A DNA stretch of 64,000 nt from Phycisphaeraceae bacterium (GCA_019636755.1 JAHBWZ010000006.1:186001-250000); one strand, 5' to 3'; shown: positions 33,158 through 43,227, counted from the first letter of the stretch. Notes: generated by a model not told the origin, from the letters alone. Translations and numbers: made by a program.

Positions 33158-36100
33158 TCAGCGGCCTGCTGACTTTGCGTTGATTCGTGCGCGGACGCCC
33201 TCGACCGCGCGGCTCCCGTCCGCGTCGGGCACGGGGAGGCCCCGGAGCAGCTCCTCGGCGCGCTCTATGGACCGGCGGGCCTGGGCCTCGTCGCCCCGCG
33301 CAAGATATGCATCGGCGAGGTGCGCGAGGTTCGTCGGGTGGGCTTCCGCCGCCACACTGCGCTCGAGCAGCACCACGGCCTCGGCATGCTCACCGAGAAG
33401 GAACGCCACGCGGCCGGCCGTGTCCAGCAGGGACCACATGCCGGGCTGAAGCGCCACGGCGCGACGCGCGTGCGGTCGCGCCTCGGCGGGACGATCGAGC
33501 TTCTCCGCGAGGGTGTAGGCCAGGTTGTTCAGGGCCAGAAACTGATTCGGGTTCATCCTGACGACCTGCTCGTACCACCGGACGGCGTCGGCATAGCGCT
33601 CACCGCGCAGCGCCGCGTTTCCCATCTCCATCAGCACGGATTCCCGGAGTCGCTCGTCCTCGGCCGGAACTCCGGACAGGACGCTCTCGAGCAGGTCGAC
33701 CGCCCGGCTGGCGCCGGCGGCACCGCTCTCCGTCCAGATGCGCGCCATCCCGATCCGCTCGAAGCGATCCGGTTCGCCGCCGGCGAGTTCGCGGAGAGTC
33801 GCCTCGATCTGCACGGGCGTGGCGTCGATCAGCGTCGGCTTCATCTCCGCCACCCAGGCGACCATGGTCCCGGGATCGGCCTGACCCGCGGCGACGCGCG
33901 CCTTCTGCTGCGCGTAGGACTCCCGGAGCTGCATGATGCCCTCGGTCCCGCGTCCCAGCCCGTAGAGCGAGCGCGCATACACCTGGCGCAGGAATGCATC
34001 CTGCTGGATCGCCTGTGGATTCCTCCGGATCTCGTCATGGACACGCTGGTAGTCCCGCGCCTGCACACCCGGCTTCGCGAGAATCGTGGTGCAGAGCCGC
34101 GCCAGCAGCATGGGTGTGGGTTCGATCTGGTACGCCTGGGCGACGGCCGCGATGGCGGCGTCGTGCTCCCCGCGGCGCCCGTTCAGGTCCCCGACAAGCA
34201 GATGCCAGCCGACGGCCTGCAGGCCTCCGCCCGCCCGTTCCGCGCCTTCCTGTGCAACCGCCACGGCGCTCCGATACTCTCGCGCGCGGACGAGATGATC
34301 GACGAGCAGGCGCCGGAGCGTTTCATCCTGCGGCGTCGCCGTCAGGGCCTCCCGAAGCAGCATCTCCGCATCGCGCATTGCATCCGATTCAACCGCGTAC
34401 TGGTACCTCAGCCGGAGGAGCGCGGCGCTGCGCGGCGCGAGCTGCTGCGCCTGGGCGAGCGCGATCCGGGCCTGGTCGAGCAGGCTGCGATCGCGGGTCC
34501 GCCGGAACTCCTGCAGCCGCCGGTTCGCCCGGACCAGTGCCGCGAGTTCGCTGACCGGGTGGCGGCCGCTGAACGCATCCAGCGCCGCGTCAAGTCGCCG
34601 CTCGGCGGCCCGCGCCGCATCCGGATCACCGGAAAGCCATGCGGCGTCCGCCTCCGCATTGAGAATGTCGATCTCGAGTCCGTCGACCGCGAGGGTCCGT
34701 TCAAGCTGCGGCAGGATCGACTCGAAGCGCCGGCGCGCCTCGACCAGCCGATCGACGCGCCGGAGCAGTTCAACCAGCGTCAATTCGATGTCGCGCGCCT
34801 GCATCTCAAGCTCGCGGATGGTGTACTCGCGCGTATCGATCGTCTTGAGCACGATGCGCCGGGAAAGATCCTCCCCGCGCACGCGCTCCAGCGGCGGGAT
34901 CGCCTCCCGTGCGCGACCTGCCGCCTGCAGCGTGGAGCCGATGTACCAGTCGATCTCCGGGCGGCCCGCGAATCCCTGGTCGGCGGCCGACCGGAAGGTC
35001 ACCAGCGCGCTGTCCAGCCGGCCGCGCCGGCGCTGCACCTCGCCGAGCGCCATGATGCCGAGCAGTCGGGCGTCTCCCTCCGCCGTCTGAGCGAACGTCC
35101 GCAGGATCTCCTCTGCCTCGTCACCGCGCCCCCGGCCAAGCGCCGTGTCTGCACGAAGCACCGCCCAGCCGAGCGCACGAAGCGGCTCCTGCACGCCCGC
35201 CGAGAACTGCTCGATGATGGTGTCGCACTCGCGGCGCCACGCCGTCTGCTCCCGATCAATCTCCTCCCGCTGTCGCGCCGATCCCAGGAGATTCCATCGC
35301 TCCGGAGAGAAGCGAGGTTCGCCGGAGGCGGCGTCGAGCATCGTGGCGCGTTCCGGGCGATTGCGCTCGAGCAGGACAACAAGCGCCACGGCGTTCGCGG
35401 CGTCATCCGGCCGGTCGCGCCGCGCCCGTCTCCGCTCAGCGATCACGGTCGCCCGATTGCCCGCCAGTTCCTCGGCCGTCAGCCAGCGATTCCAGAGGTC
35501 GAGATCGCCCGGGCGGATACGCACGGCCTCCCGCATGATCGCTGCCGATTCCGCCAGCCGTCCGAGCTGGCGGTACGCGTCTGCCAGCGCCAGGGCGGGC
35601 CGGAGATCGCTCGGATTGATCGACCGTGACTGCTCGTAGGAGCGCAGCGCCTCATCGACGTTGCCGACGCTCACGTACGCGCCCGCGAGCACGAGGTACG
35701 CTTCCGAGGAGTACGGGATGCGGGTCACCGTTTCGCGCAGCGCACGGATCGCGCCCTCGTAGTCCCGCCGCGCCATGCGCAGGCGGCCCTCGTAGAACTC
35801 GCCGCCGGCAAGGTCGGCATTGGCCCGCCGGGCGTCCGCCACCAGCCGCTGCGCCTGTTCGAGATCGCCGGCGATCAGGGCGCGCGAGAAGCGGTACTCG
35901 ATGAGTCGGGGATCGTCGGGCAACTGGCGGATCGCCTCCGCCAGCAGTTCCTGCCGCCGTGCCTCCAGCCGTGACTCCAGCGCCCGCAGTGACTCCAGGT
36001 CGCCCGCCGGGCCGCCCTGCCCGGTCTGCGCAATCGCTTCGCGCGTCCGCTCCAGGCGCCCGGTGCAGTCCAGCAGCCGGGAGACGACCCGCTGCTTCTC

Positions 36101-38086
36101 GTCGGCCTCGAATACCTCCCACCATCGGTCGATCGATTCGATCTCGTCCGTGATGTCCGCGACCGCCAGGAGCGCCTCGAAGAGCCGGTTTCCCGGACTC
36201 AACTCGAGCGCGCGGCGGACGGCGGCCTTTGCACCCGCGCGGTCACCGGCGGAGAAGCGCACGTCGGCGAGCAGGCGAAGGAGTCGGAGATCGCCCGGAT
36301 GCGCCGCGATGAGCGACTCGATCGCGGCGGTCGCGGCGTCCCAGTTCCGCCCCTCGATCATCGGCGAGATCCGTCGCAGGTCCTCCGCGAGGGGATCCTG
36401 GAGCCGGCCGCCCTCGGCCGCGGCAACGCGCTCCATGGCGGCTCGCGCCGCCGCCGATTCCGGGTCGACGCGCAGCAGCCGCTCCGCCGTGTCCCGGATC
36501 GCCCGGTCGTCCCGCAGTCCTTCGACGATCCGCAGACGCGTCCGGAGAAGCGTCGCGTTCTCCGGGAACGATGCAAGCGCCCCCTCCACGCGCTCGCGTG
36601 CCAGACCGAGCTGCCCCTGCCTCTCGAGTGTCACCGCGGAGTAGACGAGCACCTGTGGATTCGTCATCCGCGACTCGCGGACAAGCCGGTCGAAATGCGC
36701 CGCCGCGGTCCGGAAGTCGCCTTCCGCGAACGCCAGCCGGGCATCGGCGTAGATGCACGCCGAGTCGTCGTCGGGCATCGAGGTCATCTGCCGCAGGCGC
36801 TCCCGCGCGTTCCGGATCGCCGTGAGTTCCTTCGTGGGCACTCCGCCTTCGAAGGACCGGGCGCCCGACTGCTCCCACCGGATGACCGCCGTATCCACGA
36901 GAACCGCCAGGGCCAGCCGCTGAAGCTGCCATCGCCGCATCGTGTCAAGGCTGACCTTCTGGCTCTCCAGCGCCAGCACGCGCTCCGCGGCGCGCTCCGC
37001 GTCTTCGAAACGCCCGCGACTCAGCAGGACCTGCGTGTAGATCGTGAGGTTGCCGATGTTCGTCGGATCACGCTCGACCAGGCGCTCGACCGCGCGCAGC
37101 AGGTCGGGCGATCCATCGATCGCGCGGAGCTCGTCGATCGACAGCATGGCACGGATGAGCAGGCCCGGCTCCTGGAGCCGGATCTCGCCATCGCGAAGTC
37201 CCTCCTGCGGTGGATCCGTGATGCGATCGACGTCGTTCATCAGGTCCCGGGCGAGCGCCACCCGGTCCTCGTCACTGAACACGAGGGGCCTGACGCCGCT
37301 TCGAGACTCGACGTCGGCGAACTCCAGCATCGCGACCACCAGCGGCGGCCCGCTGACGCCCCGGCTCCGCGCATCACGGATGGCCTGTCGGGCGTGGTCC
37401 AGCTGCTGACGCATCAGCTGCTGGTCGGTCGGCCTGGCGCGGTCCGCCATCGCCGCGCGTGCCTGGATCACGGCGCCCCACGCCCGGGCGTCGCCCGGGG
37501 TCGCCTCGATGTACCTGGCCAGGTCCTCGAATCCGCCTTCGACCCGGCTCGGCTCCAGCAGCGCCTGCCGCGACGGCGCGACGCGGGCCGCACCGCGGTA
37601 GTAGTAGCCGAGCACGTGCAGCGGATCCGATGGAGACACGCGATCCAGCATCGTCTGTGCCGTCGTCTCCAGGAGGTCCCAGAAGCCCATGGCGTTCTGC
37701 GCACCGGCCGCGGCGTGGACATGCTCGAGGTAGATGACGTGATACCGCGCGTCCGACGGATAGTGGATCGTCGCGTGACCGAAGCTGTTCACAAACTCGA
37801 CGAAGTAGTCACGCGCCTCGATCTCCGTCGTCGGCACGACCTGGAGGATCGCGTCCCGGAGCTTCGCGACGTACTCGAGATTCAGCCGGTCCTTCGCGAT
37901 GCCTCTCCGGTAGTTCCGGACCGCGGCCCGGACATCGCCCTCCGCCATGGACCTGTCGCCGGCGACGATGTGCCGCTCTGCATCGTACTTCAGCCGGATG
38001 AAGAGCACGACACCGACGGTGGCGCCGAGCGATCCGAGCACGATGATGAGGATGAGCAGCAGTCGGAAGTTGATACGGGCAGCCAT
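33158..38086 (-). CDS. Giant membrane-anchored TPR protein next to the exosortase
   Basis: The 1642-residue product has one N-terminal membrane helix (about 8-30) and then TPR or TPR-like helical pairs over almost the whole length. Clear units include YLVLAGAYVSVGNVDEALRSY and, near the C-terminus, LNNLAYTLAEKLDRPAEARPH. It lacks a lipobox. PEP-CTERM/exosortase loci of other bacteria often encode a large TPR protein called PrsT, and this may be a functional counterpart almost twice as large. It lies 6 nt downstream of the exosortase gene, so the two are cotranscribed. A scaffold role in polymer export or surface protein sorting is inference. Confidence 0.8.
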   Translation of the reverse strand: MAARINFRLLLILIIVLGSLGATVGVVLFIRLKYDAERHIVAGDRSMAEGDVRAAVRNYRRGIAKDRLNLEYVAKLRDAILQVVPTTEIEARDYFVEFVNSFGHATIHYPSDARYHVIYLEHVHAAAGAQNAMGFWDLLETTAQTMLDRVSPSDPLHVLGYYYRGAARVAPSRQALLEPSRVEGGFEDLARYIEATPGDARAWGAVIQARAAMADRARPTDQQLMRQQLDHARQAIRDARSRGVSGPPLVVAMLEFADVESRSGVRPLVFSDEDRVALARDLMNDVDRITDPPQEGLRDGEIRLQEPGLLIRAMLSIDELRAIDGSPDLLRAVERLVERDPTNIGNLTIYTQVLLSRGRFEDAERAAERVLALESQKVSLDTMRRWQLQRLALAVLVDTAVIRWEQSGARSFEGGVPTKELTAIRNARERLRQMTSMPDDDSACIYADARLAFAEGDFRTAAAHFDRLVRESRMTNPQVLVYSAVTLERQGQLGLARERVEGALASFPENATLLRTRLRIVEGLRDDRAIRDTAERLLRVDPESAAARAAMERVAAAEGGRLQDPLAEDLRRISPMIEGRNWDAATAAIESLIAAHPGDLRLLRLLADVRFSAGDRAGAKAAVRRALELSPGNRLFEALLAVADITDEIESIDRWWEVFEADEKQRVVSRLLDCTGRLERTREAIAQTGQGGPAGDLESLRALESRLEARRQELLAEAIRQLPDDPRLIEYRFSRALIAGDLEQAQRLVADARRANADLAGGEFYEGRLRMARRDYEGAIRALRETVTRIPYSSEAYLVLAGAYVSVGNVDEALRSYEQSRSINPSDLRPALALADAYRQLGRLAESAAIMREAVRIRPGDLDLWNRWLTAEELAGNRATVIAERRRARRDRPDDAANAVALVVLLERNRPERATMLDAASGEPRFSPERWNLLGSARQREEIDREQTAWRRECDTIIEQFSAGVQEPLRALGWAVLRADTALGRGRGDEAEEILRTFAQTAEGDARLLGIMALGEVQRRRGRLDSALVTFRSAADQGFAGRPEIDWYIGSTLQAAGRAREAIPPLERVRGEDLSRRIVLKTIDTREYTIRELEMQARDIELTLVELLRRVDRLVEARRRFESILPQLERTLAVDGLEIDILNAEADAAWLSGDPDAARAAERRLDAALDAFSGRHPVSELAALVRANRRLQEFRRTRDRSLLDQARIALAQAQQLAPRSAALLRLRYQYAVESDAMRDAEMLLREALTATPQDETLRRLLVDHLVRAREYRSAVAVAQEGAERAGGGLQAVGWHLLVGDLNGRRGEHDAAIAAVAQAYQIEPTPMLLARLCTTILAKPGVQARDYQRVHDEIRRNPQAIQQDAFLRQVYARSLYGLGRGTEGIMQLRESYAQQKARVAAGQADPGTMVAWVAEMKPTLIDATPVQIEATLRELAGGEPDRFERIGMARIWTESGAAGASRAVDLLESVLSGVPAEDERLRESVLMEMGNAALRGERYADAVRWYEQVVRMNPNQFLALNNLAYTLAEKLDRPAEARPHARRAVALQPGMWSLLDTAGRVAFLLGEHAEAVVLLERSVAAEAHPTNLAHLADAYLARGDEAQARRSIERAEELLRGLPVPDADGSRAVEGVRARINAKSAGR

Positions 38087-38092
38087 CAGGAG

Positions 38093-39901
38093 TTACTCCG
38101 CTTCACGAGCGGTCTCGTAGCGGGACCAGTCGGGAAGGCATCGCATGAGATGGGGGAGAAGCTCGGCAAGAAGATCGGCCGACGCGTCGACGAATGCGGC
38201 CCCGGTGAGCGACGCATCGCCGATCGCCGTGAACTGGACCTTGCAGTAGTACGCGTATTTCTGATCCAGGCGGAACGCGAGCCGCTTGACCCCCTCCGGG
38301 TTCGGCGTGACCTCGTCATTCGCGACGAAGAAGTACCCGGCGAAGATCGAGACTCCCTCCGCATCGGAGGTGAACTGCGTGGTGCGCAGCGCGAACTCCC
38401 CGTCAGGCATGCGGATCCGCTCCGGTCGGGACGTGATCCGGTTCGGGACCACCTGGTACCACACCGGGCTCCCGTCCCGACGCCGCCGATCCGGATCCTC
38501 GAACCAGCCCGACCGGTCGAGCGTGATCGGGACATTGACGGGATGCGTCTTCGCGTTGAATCCCGCGGCCACCAGGCAGCGGTCCGGCACGTGCGGCACC
38601 GCATCGATCAGACCGGTGTAGTAGGTGAGATGGACGTTGAGCGAGATGGCTCCGTCGGTGCTCGCCACCGTGGTCCGGGCGCTGCTGCCGCGATCCTTCG
38701 CGTAGTAGCGGTCGAAGTACAGGTTCGTTCCGAGTTCCTCGATCATTTCCGGCGACAGCTTCTCGGATTCGTGGAACGCCACCCACGAGCCGAGCGTGCG
38801 CGGGATGTTGTCGAAGTGTTCCCGCATCTCCACGGGGAGCTTCCGCAGGTACACGTCCAGCGCCGTCGCCGCCGCGCGGAGCCCGACGGCGCCGCCTGCG
38901 AGCACGACGATGGCGGCAATGAAGGCGGTCCGCGCGTGGCGGTCGAAGCGGAGCCGGAACGCGGGCGGCGCGGGGATCTCCGCGTCGTCGCCCGGGTGCG
39001 GAAGGATCATGCGGACCAGCCACATGGCGCCCAGGAAGAGCAGGAACGCCGGCACGAGCCAGACGAGTCCGACGAAGGAGTGGAAGTCACCGGCGGCAAG
39101 TCCGGCGTCGACGATCGCCAGCAGCCCCAGCGTCAGCACCCGGAGGATGTTGACGAAGATCGCGATCGGGACGCCGCATCCGATCACCAGGACGCGCCGG
39201 AAGTTCCCGGCGACGCCCGCCCAGGCCATGGCCGTCCCGAGCGCCAGGAACGCCATGAGCATCCGCATGCCGGAACAGGCTTCGGCGATGTTCAGCGGCA
39301 GCGGCTGCCCGTCGCGGTAGACGGTGATGGTGTTGCCGCTTCGCTCGGCGTCGGCGCCGACGAGGACCAGGAAGAGATGCGCGCCCCACGCCGTCCAGTC
39401 CTGCATTTTGAACGTGATCAGGCGGAGCAGGCGATCGGAAATGGTCTGCCCGAAGATCACCCAGTAGGCGAGCGGGAAGAGCATGAGCGCGAAGGCCCGC
39501 CACCCGAGGAAGAGCAGCAGGAGTCCCCCGATCGAGATGCCGACACTCACGCCGCGCAGGTTGTGATGGTGCAGGACCTGCGGGCCGAAGACGGAGACGT
39601 TGTACAGGGCCACCCCGACGACGACGACGACGAGGCCGAGCCAGGTGGTGCGCAGCGGTGTCTCGAGCAGCCGGCCGCGGCGTCGCCAGACGAACCAGCC
39701 GGCGATGATCGGGATGACGAGCGTGTGCCCCCAGTCCGCCTGCTGGACGATGGCCCACTCGACCTGCCGACTGAAGAAGTCCCAGAACAGCGCCAGAACC
39801 AGGATCGAGAGCGCGCAGGCAGCGCCGATCATCGCCGCGGGCGAGCCGGCCACGATCCCGCCGCGCCCGGCGAGCGACTGTTCTGAGACGTTCGACGTCA
39901 T
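38093..39901 (-). CDS. Exosortase fused to a C-terminal EpsI domain
   Basis: The 602-residue protein has about eight membrane helices in residues 25-300 and a soluble C-terminal domain (about 330-590) of the EpsI type. The exosortase triad is present: Cys209 in IAEACSGMRML, Arg254 in VNILRVL and His274 in DFHSFVG. Exosortases cleave and transfer PEP-CTERM-type proteins at the membrane, and EpsI domains accompany them in exopolysaccharide loci. I chose the ATG at 39901, just before the first hydrophobic block; an ATG at 39961 is also in frame. Two likely substrates are encoded at 2399-3172 and 5854-6546. Confidence 0.9.
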   Translation of the reverse strand: MTSNVSEQSLAGRGGIVAGSPAAMIGAACALSILVLALFWDFFSRQVEWAIVQQADWGHTLVIPIIAGWFVWRRRGRLLETPLRTTWLGLVVVVVGVALYNVSVFGPQVLHHHNLRGVSVGISIGGLLLLFLGWRAFALMLFPLAYWVIFGQTISDRLLRLITFKMQDWTAWGAHLFLVLVGADAERSGNTITVYRDGQPLPLNIAEACSGMRMLMAFLALGTAMAWAGVAGNFRRVLVIGCGVPIAIFVNILRVLTLGLLAIVDAGLAAGDFHSFVGLVWLVPAFLLFLGAMWLVRMILPHPGDDAEIPAPPAFRLRFDRHARTAFIAAIVVLAGGAVGLRAAATALDVYLRKLPVEMREHFDNIPRTLGSWVAFHESEKLSPEMIEELGTNLYFDRYYAKDRGSSARTTVASTDGAISLNVHLTYYTGLIDAVPHVPDRCLVAAGFNAKTHPVNVPITLDRSGWFEDPDRRRRDGSPVWYQVVPNRITSRPERIRMPDGEFALRTTQFTSDAEGVSIFAGYFFVANDEVTPNPEGVKRLAFRLDQKYAYYCKVQFTAIGDASLTGAAFVDASADLLAELLPHLMRCLPDWSRYETAREAE

Positions 39902-40284
39902 GGGGCTTTCATCGACACGGACGAGATCGCGGTTGACCCGCAGGGCGCCCTCGTGGGGCATGGACACGCCAGCAGCGACTCGAAGAGCCCGGGGGACAGG
40001 GCCGGGCACCCCGCCCGGTGAACGACCCGCAGGTTCTCCGCTGCCCGCGATCGTCCGTGACCCGGGGCGGCGCCCCCTCCCGCCCGAGCAGGACGACCGC
40101 GCCGGGGAAGGCATGGTACGGCGTGGCACGGCGCTCCGTTCGGCGGGGTGCGTGATGGGCGCGCGCCGTCGGGCCGGAAGCAGGCACGCCGCCGGCACGC
40201 GGACACGGAGGCGTGCCTGCCCGGTGACGCCGGTGGGAATCCATGCCCCGGAGTCCCCTGGCCGGGTCCGCCGGCGATGACCGG
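39902..40284. other. Intergenic region between exosortase and Wza-like genes
   Basis: These 383 nt contain open frames on the minus strand, but all are Pro/Arg/Cys-rich and unlike any family. Apart from the hairpin at 40180-40220 nothing was recognised. The promoter of the exosortase-TPR-Wzc block may lie here, but no clear boxes were found. Confidence 0.45.
40180..40220 (-). terminator. Hairpin after the Wza-like gene
   Basis: GCAGGCACGCC (40180-40190) pairs perfectly with GGCGTGCCTGC (40210-40220) across a 19-nt loop. On the minus strand it lies 64 nt after the stop codon of the exporter gene. Only two T residues follow, so termination efficiency is uncertain. Confidence 0.5.
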
Positions 40285-41850
40285 TCAGAAGCCGAGTCGG
40301 TTGGTGGGCGGTGCGCCGAAGACGTCGTTGCCGAAGTTCCGGTCGAGCAGGAACCCGAAGCCGTAGGTCGCGCGGAAGCCGTTTCGGATCACCGCGAGCG
40401 GGGTGGCCGCCCACGTGGTTCCGACGATGATGTGGTCGTCCGGCTTGAGCAGGATGTCGGGCTCGGTCCGATGGCGGATCGCCGCGAGATTCACACGGAT
40501 CACCGCCTCACGCGTGGGGCCGACCTTGCGGACCAGGTCGATGCGGTCCGGGATGGCGAGCTGGCTCAGGCCGCCCGCCACCGCAATGAGCCGACTGAGC
40601 GTCACGCCGTTGCGGATCGGGATTTCGAAGGAACCGGGCCGGTTGATCTGTCCGTCGACGTAGATGATGCCCTGCGCGGGAGGCTCGACGTAGATCTGGT
40701 CGCCGGGCCGGACGATGATGTTGTAGCGGCTGTCACCGTGCAGGAGCGGCGTCACCGGGATCTCGATGATCCGCTCCACGTACAGCGGCGGCTCGCCGGC
40801 CCGCTGGCCCGGGGCATCCGAGATGGAAGTGCCGTCACCGCTGGCCTGGACGCGCACCCACTCACGCCGCTCCTCGATGTACACCCATGCCCCGGGCCCG
40901 CCGCCCTCGGTCGGTCGGCGGCGACGGACCTGGTCGATGCCCTCCCGCGGCTGGCCGGTGGCCGGAACCGGCTCCAGGTCGTCGATGTCGATCGCGGGAC
41001 CGCCGTCCTGGCGCAGGGCACCGGGTTGCACGCCTCCGGGTCGCTGTTCGATGCGTTCGATGAGCTCGTCGATGTCGACAGCGGGCGCGGGTCCGGGCGG
41101 CGTGCCCGGGGCTGCGTCGCGACGGTCGAACCCGGGTCGAACCGACTCGGACAGGGCCACGCGCCGGATGACGAAGATGCGCTGGACGACGTCGGAGAGA
41201 CCACCGGCCAGCGCGGTCGCCTCCAGGAGCCGGAAGTTCGGCTCGGAGAGGATGTAGACGTTCGGGTTCCCGATGAACCCGTACAGCGCGTACTTGAAGC
41301 CGCCGCTCTGTTCGAGCGTGAGATCGATCTGTGGGAACCGGATGAGCGGGTCATAGAGGTCCCGGAGCGCGTCCTGCAGTTCCTGCGGGGTCATCCCCGC
41401 CGCGAGGACATCCCCGACCTCGGGAACCCGGAGGAAGCCGCCGGGATCGATGCGGCCCTGCGCCACCGCCCACTGGCCGGTTGCGTAGAGATCCAGGATC
41501 CGGACGGTCACCAGGTCGCCCGGCGACAGGCGATACGTGAGATCCGATGGGAGCAGGTCCTCCGGTGAAACCGACGTCGTCTGCCCCCAGGCATCCTCGC
41601 GGGACTCGATGGCGTCGAGTCTGGTCAGGATCGGAATGGTGGTCGGCTGGTGCTCCCAGTACCCGACCACGGACGGATTGAAGAAGCTGTCGACGTTGCA
41701 GCCGGCCAGACCCGCGCCGAGCACACCGAGGAGCAGCGGTGTGCTCCCTCGTGCCGCCGGCACCGCCCGCGAAGGGTGGCGTCGCGGCGCTGGGGCGTCG
41801 TGGTCGGATCCAGCCTGGGAAGCAGTCGTTCTGTTCTTGCGCGCGGTCAT
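40285..41850 (-). CDS. Wza-like outer-membrane polysaccharide export lipoprotein
   Basis: The 521-residue lipoprotein has a long basic N-region and the lipobox LAGC (Cys51), then a polysaccharide-export domain (about 95-180, SPGDLVTVRILD), a first SLBB-like unit (about 185-225), an Asp/Pro/Arg-rich insert of roughly 150 residues, and a second SLBB domain (about 410-470, YVDGQINRPGSFEIP). It ends in a hydrophobic stretch. It would form the outer-membrane conduit for the polymer made by the downstream genes. The ATG at 41850 has no strong Shine-Dalgarno. A TACACC box at 41925-41930 is a weak promoter candidate. Confidence 0.88.
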   Translation of the reverse strand: MTARKNRTTASQAGSDHDAPAPRRHPSRAVPAARGSTPLLLGVLGAGLAGCNVDSFFNPSVVGYWEHQPTTIPILTRLDAIESREDAWGQTTSVSPEDLLPSDLTYRLSPGDLVTVRILDLYATGQWAVAQGRIDPGGFLRVPEVGDVLAAGMTPQELQDALRDLYDPLIRFPQIDLTLEQSGGFKYALYGFIGNPNVYILSEPNFRLLEATALAGGLSDVVQRIFVIRRVALSESVRPGFDRRDAAPGTPPGPAPAVDIDELIERIEQRPGGVQPGALRQDGGPAIDIDDLEPVPATGQPREGIDQVRRRRPTEGGGPGAWVYIEERREWVRVQASGDGTSISDAPGQRAGEPPLYVERIIEIPVTPLLHGDSRYNIIVRPGDQIYVEPPAQGIIYVDGQINRPGSFEIPIRNGVTLSRLIAVAGGLSQLAIPDRIDLVRKVGPTREAVIRVNLAAIRHRTEPDILLKPDDHIIVGTTWAATPLAVIRNGFRATYGFGFLLDRNFGNDVFGAPPTNRLGF

Positions 41851-42046
41851 GGATGGGGTCCGCCGGATCGTCAGGCCCCGGCGCGGACGCAGCCTGCGCC
41901 GCCTGCGCGGGTTCTCCGGGTCAGGGTGTATCGGCCGAACCCCCCCCCTTCCTTCGCGCAAGATCGGCGAAGTTTCCGGACGCACCGGGTCCGTCCACAC
42001 CCGCGCCACCGGTCGGACCAGGTCGGGTCCGGCGCGTGCGGACGAA

Positions 42047-42052
42047 TACACT
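42047..42052 (+). promoter_or_regulatory. Candidate -10 hexamer (TACACT) for leaderless lipA mRNA
   Basis: TACACT ends 6 nt before the GTG at 42059, and there is no Shine-Dalgarno sequence. This supports the GTG start. Confidence 0.5.
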
Positions 42053-42058
42053 GTCCGC

Positions 42059-43192
42059 GTGGCAGACGCACACACTGCAGACAGCGGCGATTCCGGATCG
42101 CCCATCGGCGATCCGGTCGCGCCCGCACCCGTCGCCATCCCCCCCGCCGACGGCATCCGCCGGACCCTCGCGCGCCACCCGCGCCCGCTGGGGGGTGATC
42201 CGCTTCGGACCGCGCCGCCGCCCGCGTTCAGCCTCACCGGGCTCGTCCTGAACAACGTGCACGGACCGGACCAGCTGGCGGTCGGCCGCAAGCCGGCGTG
42301 GATCCGCGCCCGCGTTCCCGGCGGCGCGGGCTACGACCGGCTGCGCGGAATCGTCACGGCGCACCGCCTCCACACGGTCTGCCAGGAGGCCACCTGCCCG
42401 AACATCGGCGAGTGCTGGTCGCGCGGGACCGCGACGATCATGATCCTGGGAGACACGTGCACGCGCGCCTGCGGCTTCTGCAACGTCAGGACCGGCCGCC
42501 CGCTCCCGCCCGACACCGATGAACCGCGGCGCGTCGCCGCCTCACTGGCGCTCATGGGTCTCCGACACGTCGTCATCACATGTGTCGATCGGGATGACCT
42601 TCCCGACGGCGGCGCCGCGATCTGGGCGGAGACCATCAGCCGCGTGCACGATGCATGCCCGGAGATGACGGTCGAAGCGCTGATCGGTGACCACCGCGGC
42701 GACCATGCCGCGCTCGACCGGATCATCGCCGCCCGCCCGGCGATCCTCGCCCACAACATGGAGACGGTGCGACGGATGCACCCCGCGGTCCGCCCGCAGG
42801 CACGCTACGAACGCTCGCTGGCGGTCCTGCGCCACATCCGGTCCGCCGGACTGGTGACGAAGACGAGCATCATGGTCGGCATCGGTGAACGCGATGACGA
42901 GGTGCTCGCACTCATGGACGACCTGCGTGCCGCGTGCGACATCGACATCCTGACCATCGGCCAGTACCTGCAGCCGACGCGCAATCACCTTCCGATCGAT
43001 CGCTGGGTCACGCCGGACCAGTTCGCGGCCTTCCGGGAGGAAGGGCTGCGTCGGGGCTTCCGGGTGGTCGAATCCGGCCCGCTGGTGCGATCCTCCTACC
43101 ACGCGGAGGAACAGGCGGATCGCCTCTCGCCGGAGCGACGCGAGGTCCGGACGCGCATGGCCGCGCTGCTGGAGGGGAGCCGCGGCGGTTGA
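42059..43192 (+). CDS. lipA: Lipoyl synthase
   Basis: The 377-residue radical SAM enzyme inserts two sulfurs into octanoyl chains to make lipoate. The auxiliary-cluster cysteines are C108, C113 and C119 (CQEATCPNIGEC). The radical SAM cluster is C134, C138 and C141 (CTRACGFC). The C-terminal SSYHAEE holds the auxiliary-cluster serine. The first 75 residues are a Pro/Ala-rich extension not usual in the family. The GTG start was chosen because of the TACACT box just before it; the frame is open further upstream but without family similarity. Confidence 0.95.
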   Translation: MADAHTADSGDSGSPIGDPVAPAPVAIPPADGIRRTLARHPRPLGGDPLRTAPPPAFSLTGLVLNNVHGPDQLAVGRKPAWIRARVPGGAGYDRLRGIVTAHRLHTVCQEATCPNIGECWSRGTATIMILGDTCTRACGFCNVRTGRPLPPDTDEPRRVAASLALMGLRHVVITCVDRDDLPDGGAAIWAETISRVHDACPEMTVEALIGDHRGDHAALDRIIAARPAILAHNMETVRRMHPAVRPQARYERSLAVLRHIRSAGLVTKTSIMVGIGERDDEVLALMDDLRAACDIDILTIGQYLQPTRNHLPIDRWVTPDQFAAFREEGLRRGFRVVESGPLVRSSYHAEEQADRLSPERREVRTRMAALLEGSRGG

Positions 43193-43227
43193 TCGCGGAC
43201 GCTGTCGTGCTGCCAGGCCGTAGAAGG

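Noticed and set aside
33320-35629. A 769-codon plus-strand frame inside the giant TPR gene
   Set aside because: Its composition is that of antisense sequence, and the TPR frame on the other strand shows repeated motifs.
36299-39886. A 1195-codon open frame on the plus strand
   Set aside because: It mirrors the giant TPR and exosortase genes. The translation is Arg/Asp/His-rich with no family motif, as expected for the antisense of high-GC coding sequence.
39902-40284. Small minus-strand frames of about 100 codons
   Set aside because: They are Cys/Pro/Arg-rich, overlap each other in two frames and match nothing. They are treated as chance frames.
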